Source: Thermoleophilia bacterium
GTDB lineage: Bacteria > Actinomycetota > Thermoleophilia > Miltoncostaeales > Miltoncostaeaceae
NCBI GenBank assembly: GCA_020848615.1
Contig: JADLHW010000073.1
Coordinates: 1 to 64,000 of the forward strand
Reading direction: 5' to 3'
DNA: 64,000 nucleotides
Position numbers and translations under genes: made by a program. The notes below the pieces were generated by a model. That model searched no databases, had not been told where the DNA came from, and was given only the letters and a program-made list of their open reading frames with translations. Numbering within the stretch: position 1 is the stretch's first letter; each line of letters starts with the position of its first letter. This document shows positions 50,046-58,361 of this stretch, piece after piece.

Positions 50046-52288
50046 GCGGCGGCCCTCCTGGGCGTTGCGGCGAGGATCCGCAGCCGGTCGGCGGCGATGC
50101 CGGCGGCGCGGGTCCAGGTACGGGCGGATGCGACCTCGACGGCGCGGGCGGCGCGGGCGGCGACCCCGGCGGGGTCCTCGTACACGCGGCGCATCGCGGC
50201 GGCCAGGTCGTCGACGGCCACCTCCCCCACCAGCGGCGGCTCGGCCATGGTCCAGGGGCCGAAGCGGTTGCTGGTTGCGCGCACCGGGTGCGCGGGAAGG
50301 GGGATGGCGGCGTCGGGCAGCAGGAACCCGCCGGCCGGGCCGTGGTCCGGGGCGATCACGGTGAGGCCGCACGCCATGGCCTCCAGCATCGTGAGCCCGA
50401 AGGCCTCGGCGCGGTCCGGGTGGACCAGGGCGTCGCAGGCCCGGTACAGCCCGGGGATGTCGGCGGCGGGCAGCATGCCGGTGAGACGCAGCACGCGCGG
50501 CCCGCGCGGATCGGCGGCCATGCGCGCGGCGCGCTCGGCCTCGGGGCTCGGCGGGTACGGCCCGCCGGCGCCGAAGTCCTTCACCACGAGGGTCACGTCG
50601 TCGTCGCGGGTGAACGCGCGGGCGTACGCCTCCAGCAGCAGGTCGGCGCCCTTGCGCCACACCAGGCCGCCGACGAACAGGAACCGCAGCCCCGGGGCGG
50701 CGTCCGCCAGGTCCATCTCGGGCGTGCCCGGGTGGAACCGCGCGGTGTCGACGCCCATGGGGATCTCGGTGACCCGGTCCGGGTGCACCCCGTCGGCGAG
50801 CAGCGCGTCGCGCACGTGCGGCGAGGCCACCCAGATCTCGTCGAGGGCGGCGGCCCCGGCGCGCCACTGCTCCGGCAGGGCCCCGAACTCCCAGTGCAGG
50901 AAGTGCACGAGCGCCCCGTGTGCGGGGGCGGCGAACTGCGGCGGGTGCTGGTCGCGCACCACCACATGCGGCGCGCCGGCGTGGCGCAGCGCCATGGCCC
51001 GCACCAGGGCGTCGTCGTCGGGCGGCAGCACGTCGGCCGCGACGGCCTCGGCCTCCACCACCGACAGCGCCACCTCCCAGCCGTGCGCGAGCGCGCGGGC
51101 GAGGTCCCGGTTGAGGCCGGCGAGCGGCGACGGGCCCAGGACGGGGCCCTCCAGCACGGCGCGCGTGAGGCCCAGCCGCAGCCTGCCGGCGGGACGCGCG
51201 GGCACGGCCGCCGCGAGGTGCGCCAATGCGGCGGCGGCCACGGCGTGGTGGTCGTGGCGGGTGGCGGACTCCCTGCCGGCGGCGCCGCGGGCGGCACGCC
51301 CGGCGGGCGACGCGTGGGCCTCGGCAAGCGCGGCGGCCAGGGCGTCCGGATCCTGCTCGTGCCACCGGCTCTCGGCGAGCTCCCGGTGCCCGGGGACGTC
51401 GCCCACCGGCACGATCCGGGCCTCCACCGTCCAGCCGGTGGCGTCGGTGACGCCGTGGGCCCGAGCGCCGATGACCGGTCGCCCCGTGGCGGCGGCCTCG
51501 GCGATGCGGCGGCCCAGGCCGGCGGCCCGGGCCGGCACCACCACCGCGGCGGCGCCGGCGAGCAGGCCGGCCACCCGGTGCTCCGCCAGCGGCTCGTCCA
51601 GGATCACCATGTCCGCCATCGCCGACGGGTCGTGCCCGTCCGCGCGGATCGCGGCCACCATGGCGTCGGCCAGGGGCTCCGGGCCGGAGGTCCGCTCCCC
51701 CACGGCCGGCACCAGCACGAGCGTGACATCGTCACCGGGCCGGAACGCGCGGGCCCACGCGCGGGCGAGCAGGTCGGCGCCGTCGGCGGGGCCGGGACCG
51801 CACATCGCGACGAACACGGTGCCGTGCGCGCCGGGCGCGGGGAACGGCGGTGCGTCCGGGCGGAAGACCGCGAGGTCCACGGGCTCCGGCACCTCCAGCA
51901 CCCGGTCCGCCTCCAGGCCCGCGGCGAGCAGCGCGTCGCGCTGCGCCGCCGACGGCACCCACACCACGTCCATCTGGCGCAGGCGCAGGAGGGTCTCGCG
52001 GTCCGGGACCTCGCCGGCGAACGCGGTCCAGGCCGCGCCGATGCCGTGGACGTACGGCGTGAGCAGCCGGGCGAGGGTGCGCTGCACCGTGGTGCCGGTG
52101 CGCGCCGGCGGCCGGTCGCGCCGGGCGAACCACGCGAGCTCCGCCTCCGACACCACGGACGGCGCGTCCCAGGGGGTCTGCTGCAGGCTCAGCTGGGCAC
52201 CGGCAGCGTCGAGCGCCCGCACCACGGCACGGGTCCCGGCGGCGTGGTCGGAGGCGTCCAGCAGCCGCGACCGCCAGACGATGCTCAT
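50042..52288 (-). CDS. Bimodular GT-B glycosyltransferase, first of trio
   Basis: A 748-residue protein. Module 1 (about 1-370) has RQMDVVWVPSAAQRDALLAAGLEADRVLEVPEPVDLAVFRPD, ADLLARAWARAFRPGDDVTLVLVPAVGE and AEAAATGRPVIGARAHGVTD, so it keeps the GT-B layout better than the next copy, but the first Glu of E-x7-E is replaced by Ala. Module 2 (about 385-748) is complete: LEGPVLGPSPLAGLNRDLARALA, FLFVGGLVWRKGADLLLEAYARAFTRDDDVTLVVK, AEAFGLTMLEAMACGLTVIAPDHG. It is first in the three-gene operon and follows the sigma-28-like promoter at 52436. Internal duplication is the simplest explanation for the two modules. Confidence 0.85.
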   Translation of the reverse strand: MSIVWRSRLLDASDHAAGTRAVVRALDAAGAQLSLQQTPWDAPSVVSEAELAWFARRDRPPARTGTTVQRTLARLLTPYVHGIGAAWTAFAGEVPDRETLLRLRQMDVVWVPSAAQRDALLAAGLEADRVLEVPEPVDLAVFRPDAPPFPAPGAHGTVFVAMCGPGPADGADLLARAWARAFRPGDDVTLVLVPAVGERTSGPEPLADAMVAAIRADGHDPSAMADMVILDEPLAEHRVAGLLAGAAAVVVPARAAGLGRRIAEAAATGRPVIGARAHGVTDATGWTVEARIVPVGDVPGHRELAESRWHEQDPDALAAALAEAHASPAGRAARGAAGRESATRHDHHAVAAAALAHLAAAVPARPAGRLRLGLTRAVLEGPVLGPSPLAGLNRDLARALAHGWEVALSVVEAEAVAADVLPPDDDALVRAMALRHAGAPHVVVRDQHPPQFAAPAHGALVHFLHWEFGALPEQWRAGAAALDEIWVASPHVRDALLADGVHPDRVTEIPMGVDTARFHPGTPEMDLADAAPGLRFLFVGGLVWRKGADLLLEAYARAFTRDDDVTLVVKDFGAGGPYPPSPEAERAARMAADPRGPRVLRLTGMLPAADIPGLYRACDALVHPDRAEAFGLTMLEAMACGLTVIAPDHGPAGGFLLPDAAIPLPAHPVRATSNRFGPWTMAEPPLVGEVAVDDLAAAMRRVYEDPAGVAARAARAVEVASARTWTRAAGIAADRLRILAATPRRAAA

Positions 52289-52435
52289 ACGGCCACCGCC
52301 CCGCGGTGCCGGGAGGGGATCGCGCCGAGCCGGGCGGTCGCGCGCAGACGCTCCGGCGACGCGAGGCGGGCGGCGGTGAGGTCAGCCCGCCGGGGCGGCG
52401 GGATGACGATGGAGACCGGGCGCGACATGCCCGGG

Positions 52436-52462
52436 TCATCGGCGGGCGGACAGCCGCCTTGA
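52436..52462 (-). promoter_or_regulatory. Sigma-28-like promoter for the glycosyltransferase trio
   Basis: On the minus strand TCAAGGCG, 11 nt, GCCGATGA, 148 nt before the ATG at 52288. The rest of the 191-nt gap holds no other signal I can support. Confidence 0.55.
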
Positions 52463-52479
52463 GGGGTTTGGTGGGGCGG

Positions 52480-53349
52480 CTACAGGAAGGGCAGCGCGGC
52501 GGGCAGCGGGGCCCCGCAGCGGCACGTCCCGGCGTCCGTGCGAACCGCCATGGCACCGCATTCCGGGCACCGAACCCACGACGCGTTCATGCGCTCCACG
52601 GACCACACGCCGGTGGCCCCGCCGACGGCGAAACCCGGTCCCCAGAACCGGTCGGTCGCCGCGGCGTGGGTGCCGCCCCGCATGAGCTGCCGCGGGGCGT
52701 CGGCGTCCCTCCAGGCGCTGATCGTGAGCATGTGCGTGCCAACGGTCAACCCCATGAACCCCATGAACCCGGCCATGCCCGCCAGCTCGCGGGCGATCGC
52801 CCGCGAGCGCTCCTGCACCTCGGCGACCTCCCCGGCGTCCCGGACGTGCAGGCTCGTCACCGAGATCGCGCCCGGCGGCCCGGAATCCGGCGCCGCCACG
52901 TGCACGACGGTCCCGAAGCTGATCGGACCCATGTCCGGGGGCTGCGCGGTGATCCGCATGCCCAGCTGCCGCGGGATCACCCCGCCGTCGAACTGCCCCT
53001 CCACCCGGTGCACGCCGGCGGCGTCCGCGGTGATCATGTCCATGCCGGTGAGCCGGACGGGGCGGCCCGTGGGCGGCATGCCGCGCATGGGGCCGGTGTG
53101 GGTGCCGGTCATCACCCAGGTCGCCGCGACCCGGTCGCCCTCCTCCACCACGGTGCCGGGCGCGAACCGCATGTCGGGGAAGGCCGCCATCAGCCCGCCG
53201 CCGTACTCGGCGAGCGCCTGCCCGCCGATGGGGCCGCCCGTGGACGGGTCCTCATAGGTGCCGCCCGCCGCCATCGACCGCACCACCGCCGCGGGGTCGC
53301 CGGAGTTCCACGCCTCGAAGTACCGCTCCACCGCGCCGCGTGCGTCCAT
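52480..53349 (-). CDS. SnoaL-like/ABM-like protein with C-terminal zinc ribbon
   Basis: A 289-residue three-part protein. Residues 1-120 are a SnoaL-like NTF2 fold (VERYFEAWNSGDPAAVVRSMAAGGTYEDPSTGGPIGGQALAEY, DRVAATWVMTGTHTG). Residues 135-250 resemble an antibiotic biosynthesis monooxygenase-like ferredoxin fold (ISVTSLHVRDAGEVAEVQERSRAIARELA). The last 30 residues have a Cys-x2-Cys, then CRC, as in a zinc ribbon. The ATG at 53347-53349 has GGAGGGG six bases before it. Function unknown; the fold set is often seen in small-molecule cyclases and monooxygenases. Confidence 0.7.
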   Translation of the reverse strand: MDARGAVERYFEAWNSGDPAAVVRSMAAGGTYEDPSTGGPIGGQALAEYGGGLMAAFPDMRFAPGTVVEEGDRVAATWVMTGTHTGPMRGMPPTGRPVRLTGMDMITADAAGVHRVEGQFDGGVIPRQLGMRITAQPPDMGPISFGTVVHVAAPDSGPPGAISVTSLHVRDAGEVAEVQERSRAIARELAGMAGFMGFMGLTVGTHMLTISAWRDADAPRQLMRGGTHAAATDRFWGPGFAVGGATGVWSVERMNASWVRCPECGAMAVRTDAGTCRCGAPLPAALPFL

Positions 53350-53415
53350 CCCGATCCCCTCCGCATCGGAGCCCGGAGATGACCGTACGCCGGGCGTCAC
53401 GCCGGTGTCGAGCCG

Positions 53416-54744
53416 TCAGCGCTGGAATGGGTAGACGGCCCCCAGCCCCAGCATCGCGGTGAGCTCGTCCAGGGCCGTGCGGGACTCCTCCAGCAGCGCG
53501 GGATCGGCCAGGTCGCCCGGGGTGAGGCGGTCCCGGTGGTGCGCGCGCACCCAGTCCTCGAGGGCGTCGAGGCGGGCCTCGTCCACCAGGGCCCCGGAGG
53601 CGAGCCGGGCCCGCTCGGCATCGGTGAGCACCACGCGCAGGCGCAGGCACGCGGGACCGCCGCCGTTGCGCATGCTCTGGCGCACGTCCACCACCTCCAC
53701 GGCGTCCACGGGGATGGCCGGGTCCGCGACGGCCGCGGCGACCCACGCGGCCACCGACCGCACCTCCCGCACCTCGGCCGGGGCGACCAGCACGGTGCGG
53801 CCGTCGCCGGCGCGCACCAGCTGGGAGTTGAACAGGTACGACCGCACCGCGTCGCCCAGGGGGATCTCCGCCTCCCGCACGACCACGGCGCGCAGCGGCA
53901 CCCCGCACCGGGCCTCCACTGCCGCGGCGATGCGGGCCACGTCGGCGGCGCCGCCCGCGAAGGCCCGCTCGTGCGCCAGCAGGACGTCGCGGTCGCCCAC
54001 CGCCACCACGTCGTTGTGGAACGCCCCCGCGTCGATGGCCTCGGGGGCCTGCAGGACGTGCACGACCGCCTGCCCGGGCAGGTCCATGAGGCGGGCCACG
54101 GCGCGGGACGCGGCGAGCGTCTGGCGGGGCCGGAACCGGGTGACCTGCCGGTCGCCCTCGATGCCGTGCACGAACACGTGCACCGCGGGCCCCCCGTACT
54201 CCGCGCACAGCCGCGTGTGGTTGGCGGCACCCTCGTCGCCGGTGCCCGTGCTGGGCGGCAGCGGGTCGTGGACGACGGCGTCCGGCAGCAGCCTGCGCAG
54301 GACGCGCGTGGTGGTGCCGGCCTCCAGCGACCGGTGCAGCGCCGCCACCAGGTTCGCTGGCACCACGTGCACCAGCCCGTCCGGGCCGTCGCCGCCGGGG
54401 CGCACCGTCGCGGCGTTCGCCGCCCACATCGCCGACGCCGACGCGCATGCGGCCAGCACGTCCGGCGCGCGGCGCGCGGCATCGGCGAGCACCGCGGCGT
54501 CGTCGCCGGCGAACCCCATGCGGCGCAGGGCGCCCGTGTCGGGACGCTCGTGCGGCGGCAGGACGCCCTGCGGCACGCCCAGCCGCAGCATGCGGCGCAT
54601 CTTCGCCAGCCCCTCCAGCGCCGCGGAGCGGGGGTCGCTCACCGACGCCCGGCTGCGCTGGGACGCCAGGTTGCCGGGCCCCAGCCCCGCGTAGTTGTGG
54701 GTGGGTCCCACCAGCCCGTCGAAGTTCACCTCGACGGCGGTCAC
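53416..54744 (-). CDS. astB: AstB N-succinylarginine dihydrolase
   Basis: A 442-residue AstB, second enzyme of the arginine succinyltransferase (AST) pathway, turning N2-succinylarginine into N2-succinylornithine with release of ammonia and CO2. Signature: EVNFDGLVGPTHNYAGLGPGNLAS at the start, HERPDTGALRRMGF, FHNDVVAVGDRDVLL (catalytic His region), FNSQLV and the C-terminal QSMRNGGGPACLRLRVVLTDAE with the catalytic Cys. The GTG at 54742-54744 overlaps the astD stop. Last gene of the ast operon. Confidence 0.93.
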   Translation of the reverse strand: MTAVEVNFDGLVGPTHNYAGLGPGNLASQRSRASVSDPRSAALEGLAKMRRMLRLGVPQGVLPPHERPDTGALRRMGFAGDDAAVLADAARRAPDVLAACASASAMWAANAATVRPGGDGPDGLVHVVPANLVAALHRSLEAGTTTRVLRRLLPDAVVHDPLPPSTGTGDEGAANHTRLCAEYGGPAVHVFVHGIEGDRQVTRFRPRQTLAASRAVARLMDLPGQAVVHVLQAPEAIDAGAFHNDVVAVGDRDVLLAHERAFAGGAADVARIAAAVEARCGVPLRAVVVREAEIPLGDAVRSYLFNSQLVRAGDGRTVLVAPAEVREVRSVAAWVAAAVADPAIPVDAVEVVDVRQSMRNGGGPACLRLRVVLTDAERARLASGALVDEARLDALEDWVRAHHRDRLTPGDLADPALLEESRTALDELTAMLGLGAVYPFQR

Positions 54745-56156
54745 CGGTCCTCCAGGAGCCCCGGGAAGACGGCGTCCGGGAGCTCGGCGCGGGGGTGCTC
54801 GATGCTCGCCACCGGGTACGCGCAGTAGTCGGCGGCGAAGTACGCGCTGGGACGGTGGTTGCCGCTCGCCCGGATGCCGCCGAACGGAGCGCGGCTGGAC
54901 GCGCCGGTGAGCTGCTGGTTCCAGTTCACGACCCCGGCGTGCACCGCGTCGCGGAAGCGCTCGTACAGGGCGGGGTCGTCGCTGATGAGGCCCGCGGCCA
55001 GGCCGAACGCGGTGGCGTCGCACTCGGCGAGCGCGGCGTCGATGTCCGGGCACCGCACGACCTGCAGCAGCGGCCCGAACACCTCCTCGTCGGGCCGGTC
55101 CGCCACGGTGGTCACGTCCAGGAGCCCGGGGGTGATGAGGCCGGTCTGCGGCGCCAAGCGGCGGCTCGCCACGATGGCCGTGGCGCCGGCGGCCAGCAAC
55201 GCGTCCTGGGCGGCCAGGACGTGGTCCGCCGCCGCCGCGGACACCACCGGCCCCATGAACGGCTCGGGTTCGGCGGTTGGCGGTCCCACGGGGATGCGGC
55301 GCACCATCGCGGCCAGGCGCTCCAGCAGGGCGCCGGCACGCGGGCCGTCCACCAGCACCAGCCGGCGGGCGCACGTGCAGCGCTGCCCGGCGGTGAGGTA
55401 CGCGCTCTGCACGACGGTGTACGCCACGGTGTCAAGGTCCGCGGCGTCGTGGACCAGCAGCGGGTTGTTGCCGCCCATCTCCAGGGCGAGCATCACCTCC
55501 GGCCGGCCGCCGAAGCGGGCGTGCACGGCCCGGCCAGTGGCGGCGCTGCCGGTGAGCAGCACCCCGTCCAGCCCGGGGTGGTCCAGCAGGGCCTCGGCGG
55601 TGTCGCGGCCGCCCTGCGCGACGGCCAGCACGCCGTCCGGCAGGCCCGCATCCCGCCAGCACGCCACGGTGGCCTCGGCGACCAGGGGGGCCTGCTCGCT
55701 GGGCTTGAACACCACCGTGTTGCCGGCCAGCAGGGCCGGGACGATGTGGCCGTTGGGCAGGTGCCCGGGGTAGTTGAACGGGCCCAGCACCACCATCACC
55801 CCGTGCGGGCGGAAGCGGGTGACCGCCGGGCCGGAGGCCAGCTCGGAGGTGCGCGCCGCGTGCGCCTCGATGCTGATGGCCACCTTGTTCGCCATCAGGC
55901 CGACCTCGGCGCGGGCCTCCCATGGCGGCTTGCCGACCTCCCGGCCGATGAGGCCGGCCAGGTCGTCGCGCCGCGCGGTGAGCACCTCGGCGTACCGGCG
56001 CAGCACCGCCTCACGCTCGTGCGGGGGCCGCCGGCTCCAGTCCCGGAACGCGGCCCGGGCGGCGTCCATGAGGCGCGCGGCGCCCGCGGCGTCCGTCACC
56101 GGCACGCGGCCGGCCTCCGCCCCGGTGGAGGGGTCGATGGAGATCAGCTCGGTCAC
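54741..56156 (-). CDS. astD: AstD succinylglutamate-semialdehyde dehydrogenase
   Basis: A 471-residue aldehyde dehydrogenase. ISIDPSTGAEAGRVPVTD starts it; the NAD site has GPFNYPGHLPNGHIVPALLAGNTVVFKPSEQAP and LTGSAATGRAVHARFGG; the catalytic Glu lies in LALEMGGNNPLLVHD and the Cys in AGQRCTCARRLVL. These match AstD rather than general ALDH. It oxidises succinylglutamate semialdehyde to succinylglutamate. The GTG at 56154-56156 overlaps the astA stop. Confidence 0.93.
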   Translation of the reverse strand: MTELISIDPSTGAEAGRVPVTDAAGAARLMDAARAAFRDWSRRPPHEREAVLRRYAEVLTARRDDLAGLIGREVGKPPWEARAEVGLMANKVAISIEAHAARTSELASGPAVTRFRPHGVMVVLGPFNYPGHLPNGHIVPALLAGNTVVFKPSEQAPLVAEATVACWRDAGLPDGVLAVAQGGRDTAEALLDHPGLDGVLLTGSAATGRAVHARFGGRPEVMLALEMGGNNPLLVHDAADLDTVAYTVVQSAYLTAGQRCTCARRLVLVDGPRAGALLERLAAMVRRIPVGPPTAEPEPFMGPVVSAAAADHVLAAQDALLAAGATAIVASRRLAPQTGLITPGLLDVTTVADRPDEEVFGPLLQVVRCPDIDAALAECDATAFGLAAGLISDDPALYERFRDAVHAGVVNWNQQLTGASSRAPFGGIRASGNHRPSAYFAADYCAYPVASIEHPRAELPDAVFPGLLEDR

Positions 56157-57175
56157 CGGCGCACCACCTGCACGACGTCCCCCAGACCCACCTCCAGCGC
56201 CGCGGCGGCGGCCCGCGACAGGGCCACGGCATCCTCCCCCTCGTCGCCCACCGACGCCAGCGCGGCGCGGAAGTCGGTGCGGCCGTTGCCCACCAGGCAC
56301 ACCGGGCCGTCGGGCGGATGCTCCAGCAGGCGCCGCACCCGCAGGCGCAGGTGCCCGCGCACCGTCCGCAGCTCGTCGACGCGCCCCGCCACGATGGGCC
56401 CCGCGTCGAAGATGTCCACCTCGCCGCTGCGCACCAGCCCCTCGTGCTCCAGCATGTGCATCGCCGGCTCGGTCTGGGTGTGCGGGCGGCCCACGGCGTC
56501 CCGCACCCCGGGCGGCAGCAGCGACAGGTAGATGGGGTGCCGCGGCATGAGGTCCTCGATGAAGTCCTTGTTGCCGAGACCGGACAGGAAGTCGGCCTCC
56601 GCGAACTCGCGGTCGAAGAAGTGCCGGCCCACCGACTCCCAGAACGGCGACCGGCCGTCCGGCTCCTGGTACCCGCGCAGCTCCGCGATGACCGTGTCGG
56701 CGAACCGCTCCCGCTGGGCGGCCATGAACAGCATGCGGGAGAGGCTCAGCAGGCGCCCCAGTCCCCTGGCCCGCAGCGCCGGGTCGAGGGCGAGGCTGGC
56801 GAGCTCCGACGGCCCCTTGTGCTCGCGGCGCAGGTGCAGCACCCGCACCTCCTTGCGGATCCCGAGCGGCGGGTGCTCGTGGACCTCGCTGCGGATCTCG
56901 TACGCGTAGTAGGGGTCGAAGCCGCCCACCCGGCCGATGATCCCGGAGGTGCCGCGCACCCTGCCGGAGGGCTCGCACAGCACGAACAGGTACCACTCCG
57001 CCCCCGGCGACCGGATGCGCCGCCCGAACGCGGCGACGCTGTCCTCGATGCGGGCGGCGAGGGAGTCCCGGTCGGGCGGCAGGGTGGTCACGGCGCCGCC
57101 GAGGGTGTCCGCGAGCTCCATGAGGCCGGGCAGGTCGTCCCTCGCGACGGGCCGCATGAAGTACAGCTCGCTCAC
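56153..57175 (-). CDS. astA: AstA arginine N-succinyltransferase
   Basis: A 340-residue AstA, first enzyme of the AST pathway, using succinyl-CoA. Features: LYFMRPVARDDLPGLMELADTLGGAVTTLPPDRDSLAARI, SPFWESVGRHFFDREFAEADFLSGLGNKDFIEDLMPRHPIYLSLLP (the highly conserved FWxxxGxxFF), and HEGLVRSGEVDIFDAGPIVAGRVDELRTVR. The GTG at 57173-57175 overlaps the stop of the M20 gene. Order astA-astD-astB is as in gamma-proteobacteria. This pathway is uncommon in actinobacteria. Confidence 0.93.
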   Translation of the reverse strand: MSELYFMRPVARDDLPGLMELADTLGGAVTTLPPDRDSLAARIEDSVAAFGRRIRSPGAEWYLFVLCEPSGRVRGTSGIIGRVGGFDPYYAYEIRSEVHEHPPLGIRKEVRVLHLRREHKGPSELASLALDPALRARGLGRLLSLSRMLFMAAQRERFADTVIAELRGYQEPDGRSPFWESVGRHFFDREFAEADFLSGLGNKDFIEDLMPRHPIYLSLLPPGVRDAVGRPHTQTEPAMHMLEHEGLVRSGEVDIFDAGPIVAGRVDELRTVRGHLRLRVRRLLEHPPDGPVCLVGNGRTDFRAALASVGDEGEDAVALSRAAAAALEVGLGDVVQVVRR

Positions 57176-58305
57176 CGCCGGCCCCACTCCGGCAGCCAGA
57201 TCTCCGCCTTCGCCAGGCGGGTGAGCAGGCAGGCGAGCAGCAGGGTGCGCTCGGTGAGGCTGTCGATCTCCAGGTACTCGTCCGGGCTGTGCAGGCCGCC
57301 GCCGCGCACCCCCAGGCCGTCGAGCACCGGCAGGCCCTCGTCGGCCAGCAGCGCGGCGTCGGAGCCGCCGCCCACGTCGGCGCCCTCCAGCCGCAGGCCC
57401 AGCAGCGTCCCGCACGCCCGGGCGGCCTTCAGGAGGGTGTCCGACGCCGGCGTGGGCGGCATCGGCGGCCGGTGGAACCGACCCTCCACCTGCACGTCCA
57501 GGTCGTGGTGGGTGGCGACCTCCGCGGCGAAGTGGTCGAGCCGCCGGGGCACCTCGACGGCCTGCGACGGCCGCGCGACGCGGATGTCCACCTCCGCCAC
57601 GGCGAACTCCGGCACCACGTTGGTCGCACCGCCGCCGCCCAGGCGGGCGGGGTTCACCAGGATCCCCCGGGCGGGGTCGTGCAGGGACGCCACGTGCATG
57701 ACCAGCTCGGCGAGGGCGAGCACGGCGTTCCGGCCGTCCTCGGGGTTCCGCCCGGCGTGGGCGGCGCGGCCGTGCACCACCAGGCGGAACACGCCGACGC
57801 CCTTGCGGCTGCGCACCAGGCCGTCGCCCGCGGCGGGCTCCATCACGAACCCCACGCTGCTCGAGCGGGCGAGCTCGCGCAGCAGCTGGCCGCTGTGCGG
57901 GGATCCGGTCTCCTCGTCCGGCGTGACGATCACCCGCCAGCCCAGGGATGCCGCCTCGGGGGTCGCCTCGAATTGCTGCAGAGCGGCGATCATCACCGCC
58001 AGCCCGCCCTTCATGTCGGCGGTGCCGGGTCCCACCAGCCGCCCGCCCTCCCGGCGGGCGCCGCGCTGGTCGCGGCCGTAGACGGTGTCGAGGTGCCCGC
58101 TCAGCAGCACCTGCAGGGGCGCCTCGGGGCGCATCGCGGCGAGCAGGGCCGGGCTTCCGCCGGCCAGGGGCACGTCCCGGATGGCGCAGTTCAGGGGCGC
58201 GAGGCGGGCGGCGACGGCGGCGTGCATCTCCGCCAGGCCCTCCGGGTCGTCCGAGCCCGAGGGGATCGCGCACCAGTCCTCGATGAGCGTGATGAGGTCC
58301 TCCAT
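57172..58305 (-). CDS. M20-family metallopeptidase/deacylase, first gene of the ast operon
   Basis: A 377-residue M20 enzyme. The zinc-binding motif LLSGHLDTVYG with catalytic Asp, GPGTADMKGG, TPDEETGSP with the general-base Glu-Glu pair, EPAAGDGLVRSRKGVG and the C-terminal LHSPDEYLEIDSL are all present. It resembles succinyl-diaminopimelate desuccinylase/ArgE-type deacylases. As astE and astC are absent, it may remove the succinyl group of succinylglutamate or succinylornithine; this is inference. ATG at 58303-58305 chosen; an extension upstream has no support. Start is 56 nt from the divergent ABC gene. Confidence 0.85.
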   Translation of the reverse strand: MEDLITLIEDWCAIPSGSDDPEGLAEMHAAVAARLAPLNCAIRDVPLAGGSPALLAAMRPEAPLQVLLSGHLDTVYGRDQRGARREGGRLVGPGTADMKGGLAVMIAALQQFEATPEAASLGWRVIVTPDEETGSPHSGQLLRELARSSSVGFVMEPAAGDGLVRSRKGVGVFRLVVHGRAAHAGRNPEDGRNAVLALAELVMHVASLHDPARGILVNPARLGGGGATNVVPEFAVAEVDIRVARPSQAVEVPRRLDHFAAEVATHHDLDVQVEGRFHRPPMPPTPASDTLLKAARACGTLLGLRLEGADVGGGSDAALLADEGLPVLDGLGVRGGGLHSPDEYLEIDSLTERTLLLACLLTRLAKAEIWLPEWGRR

Positions 58306-58349
58306 GCCCCTGATCCTTGCGCATGCCGCGGATCGCGCGAACCCGGGGG

Positions 58350-58355
58350 TACACT
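58350..58355 (+). promoter_or_regulatory. -10-like TACACT six bases before ATG (leaderless)
   Basis: TACACT ends six bases before the ATG at 58362; no ribosome site lies between. This is the best TANNNT match of this kind in the window. Confidence 0.45.
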
Positions 58356-58361
58356 CGGGCC

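Noticed and set aside
47709-52379. A 1556-residue plus-strand open frame
   Set aside because: It is antisense to the three glycosyltransferase genes and rich in Arg/Gly/Pro; long antisense frames are expected at this GC content.
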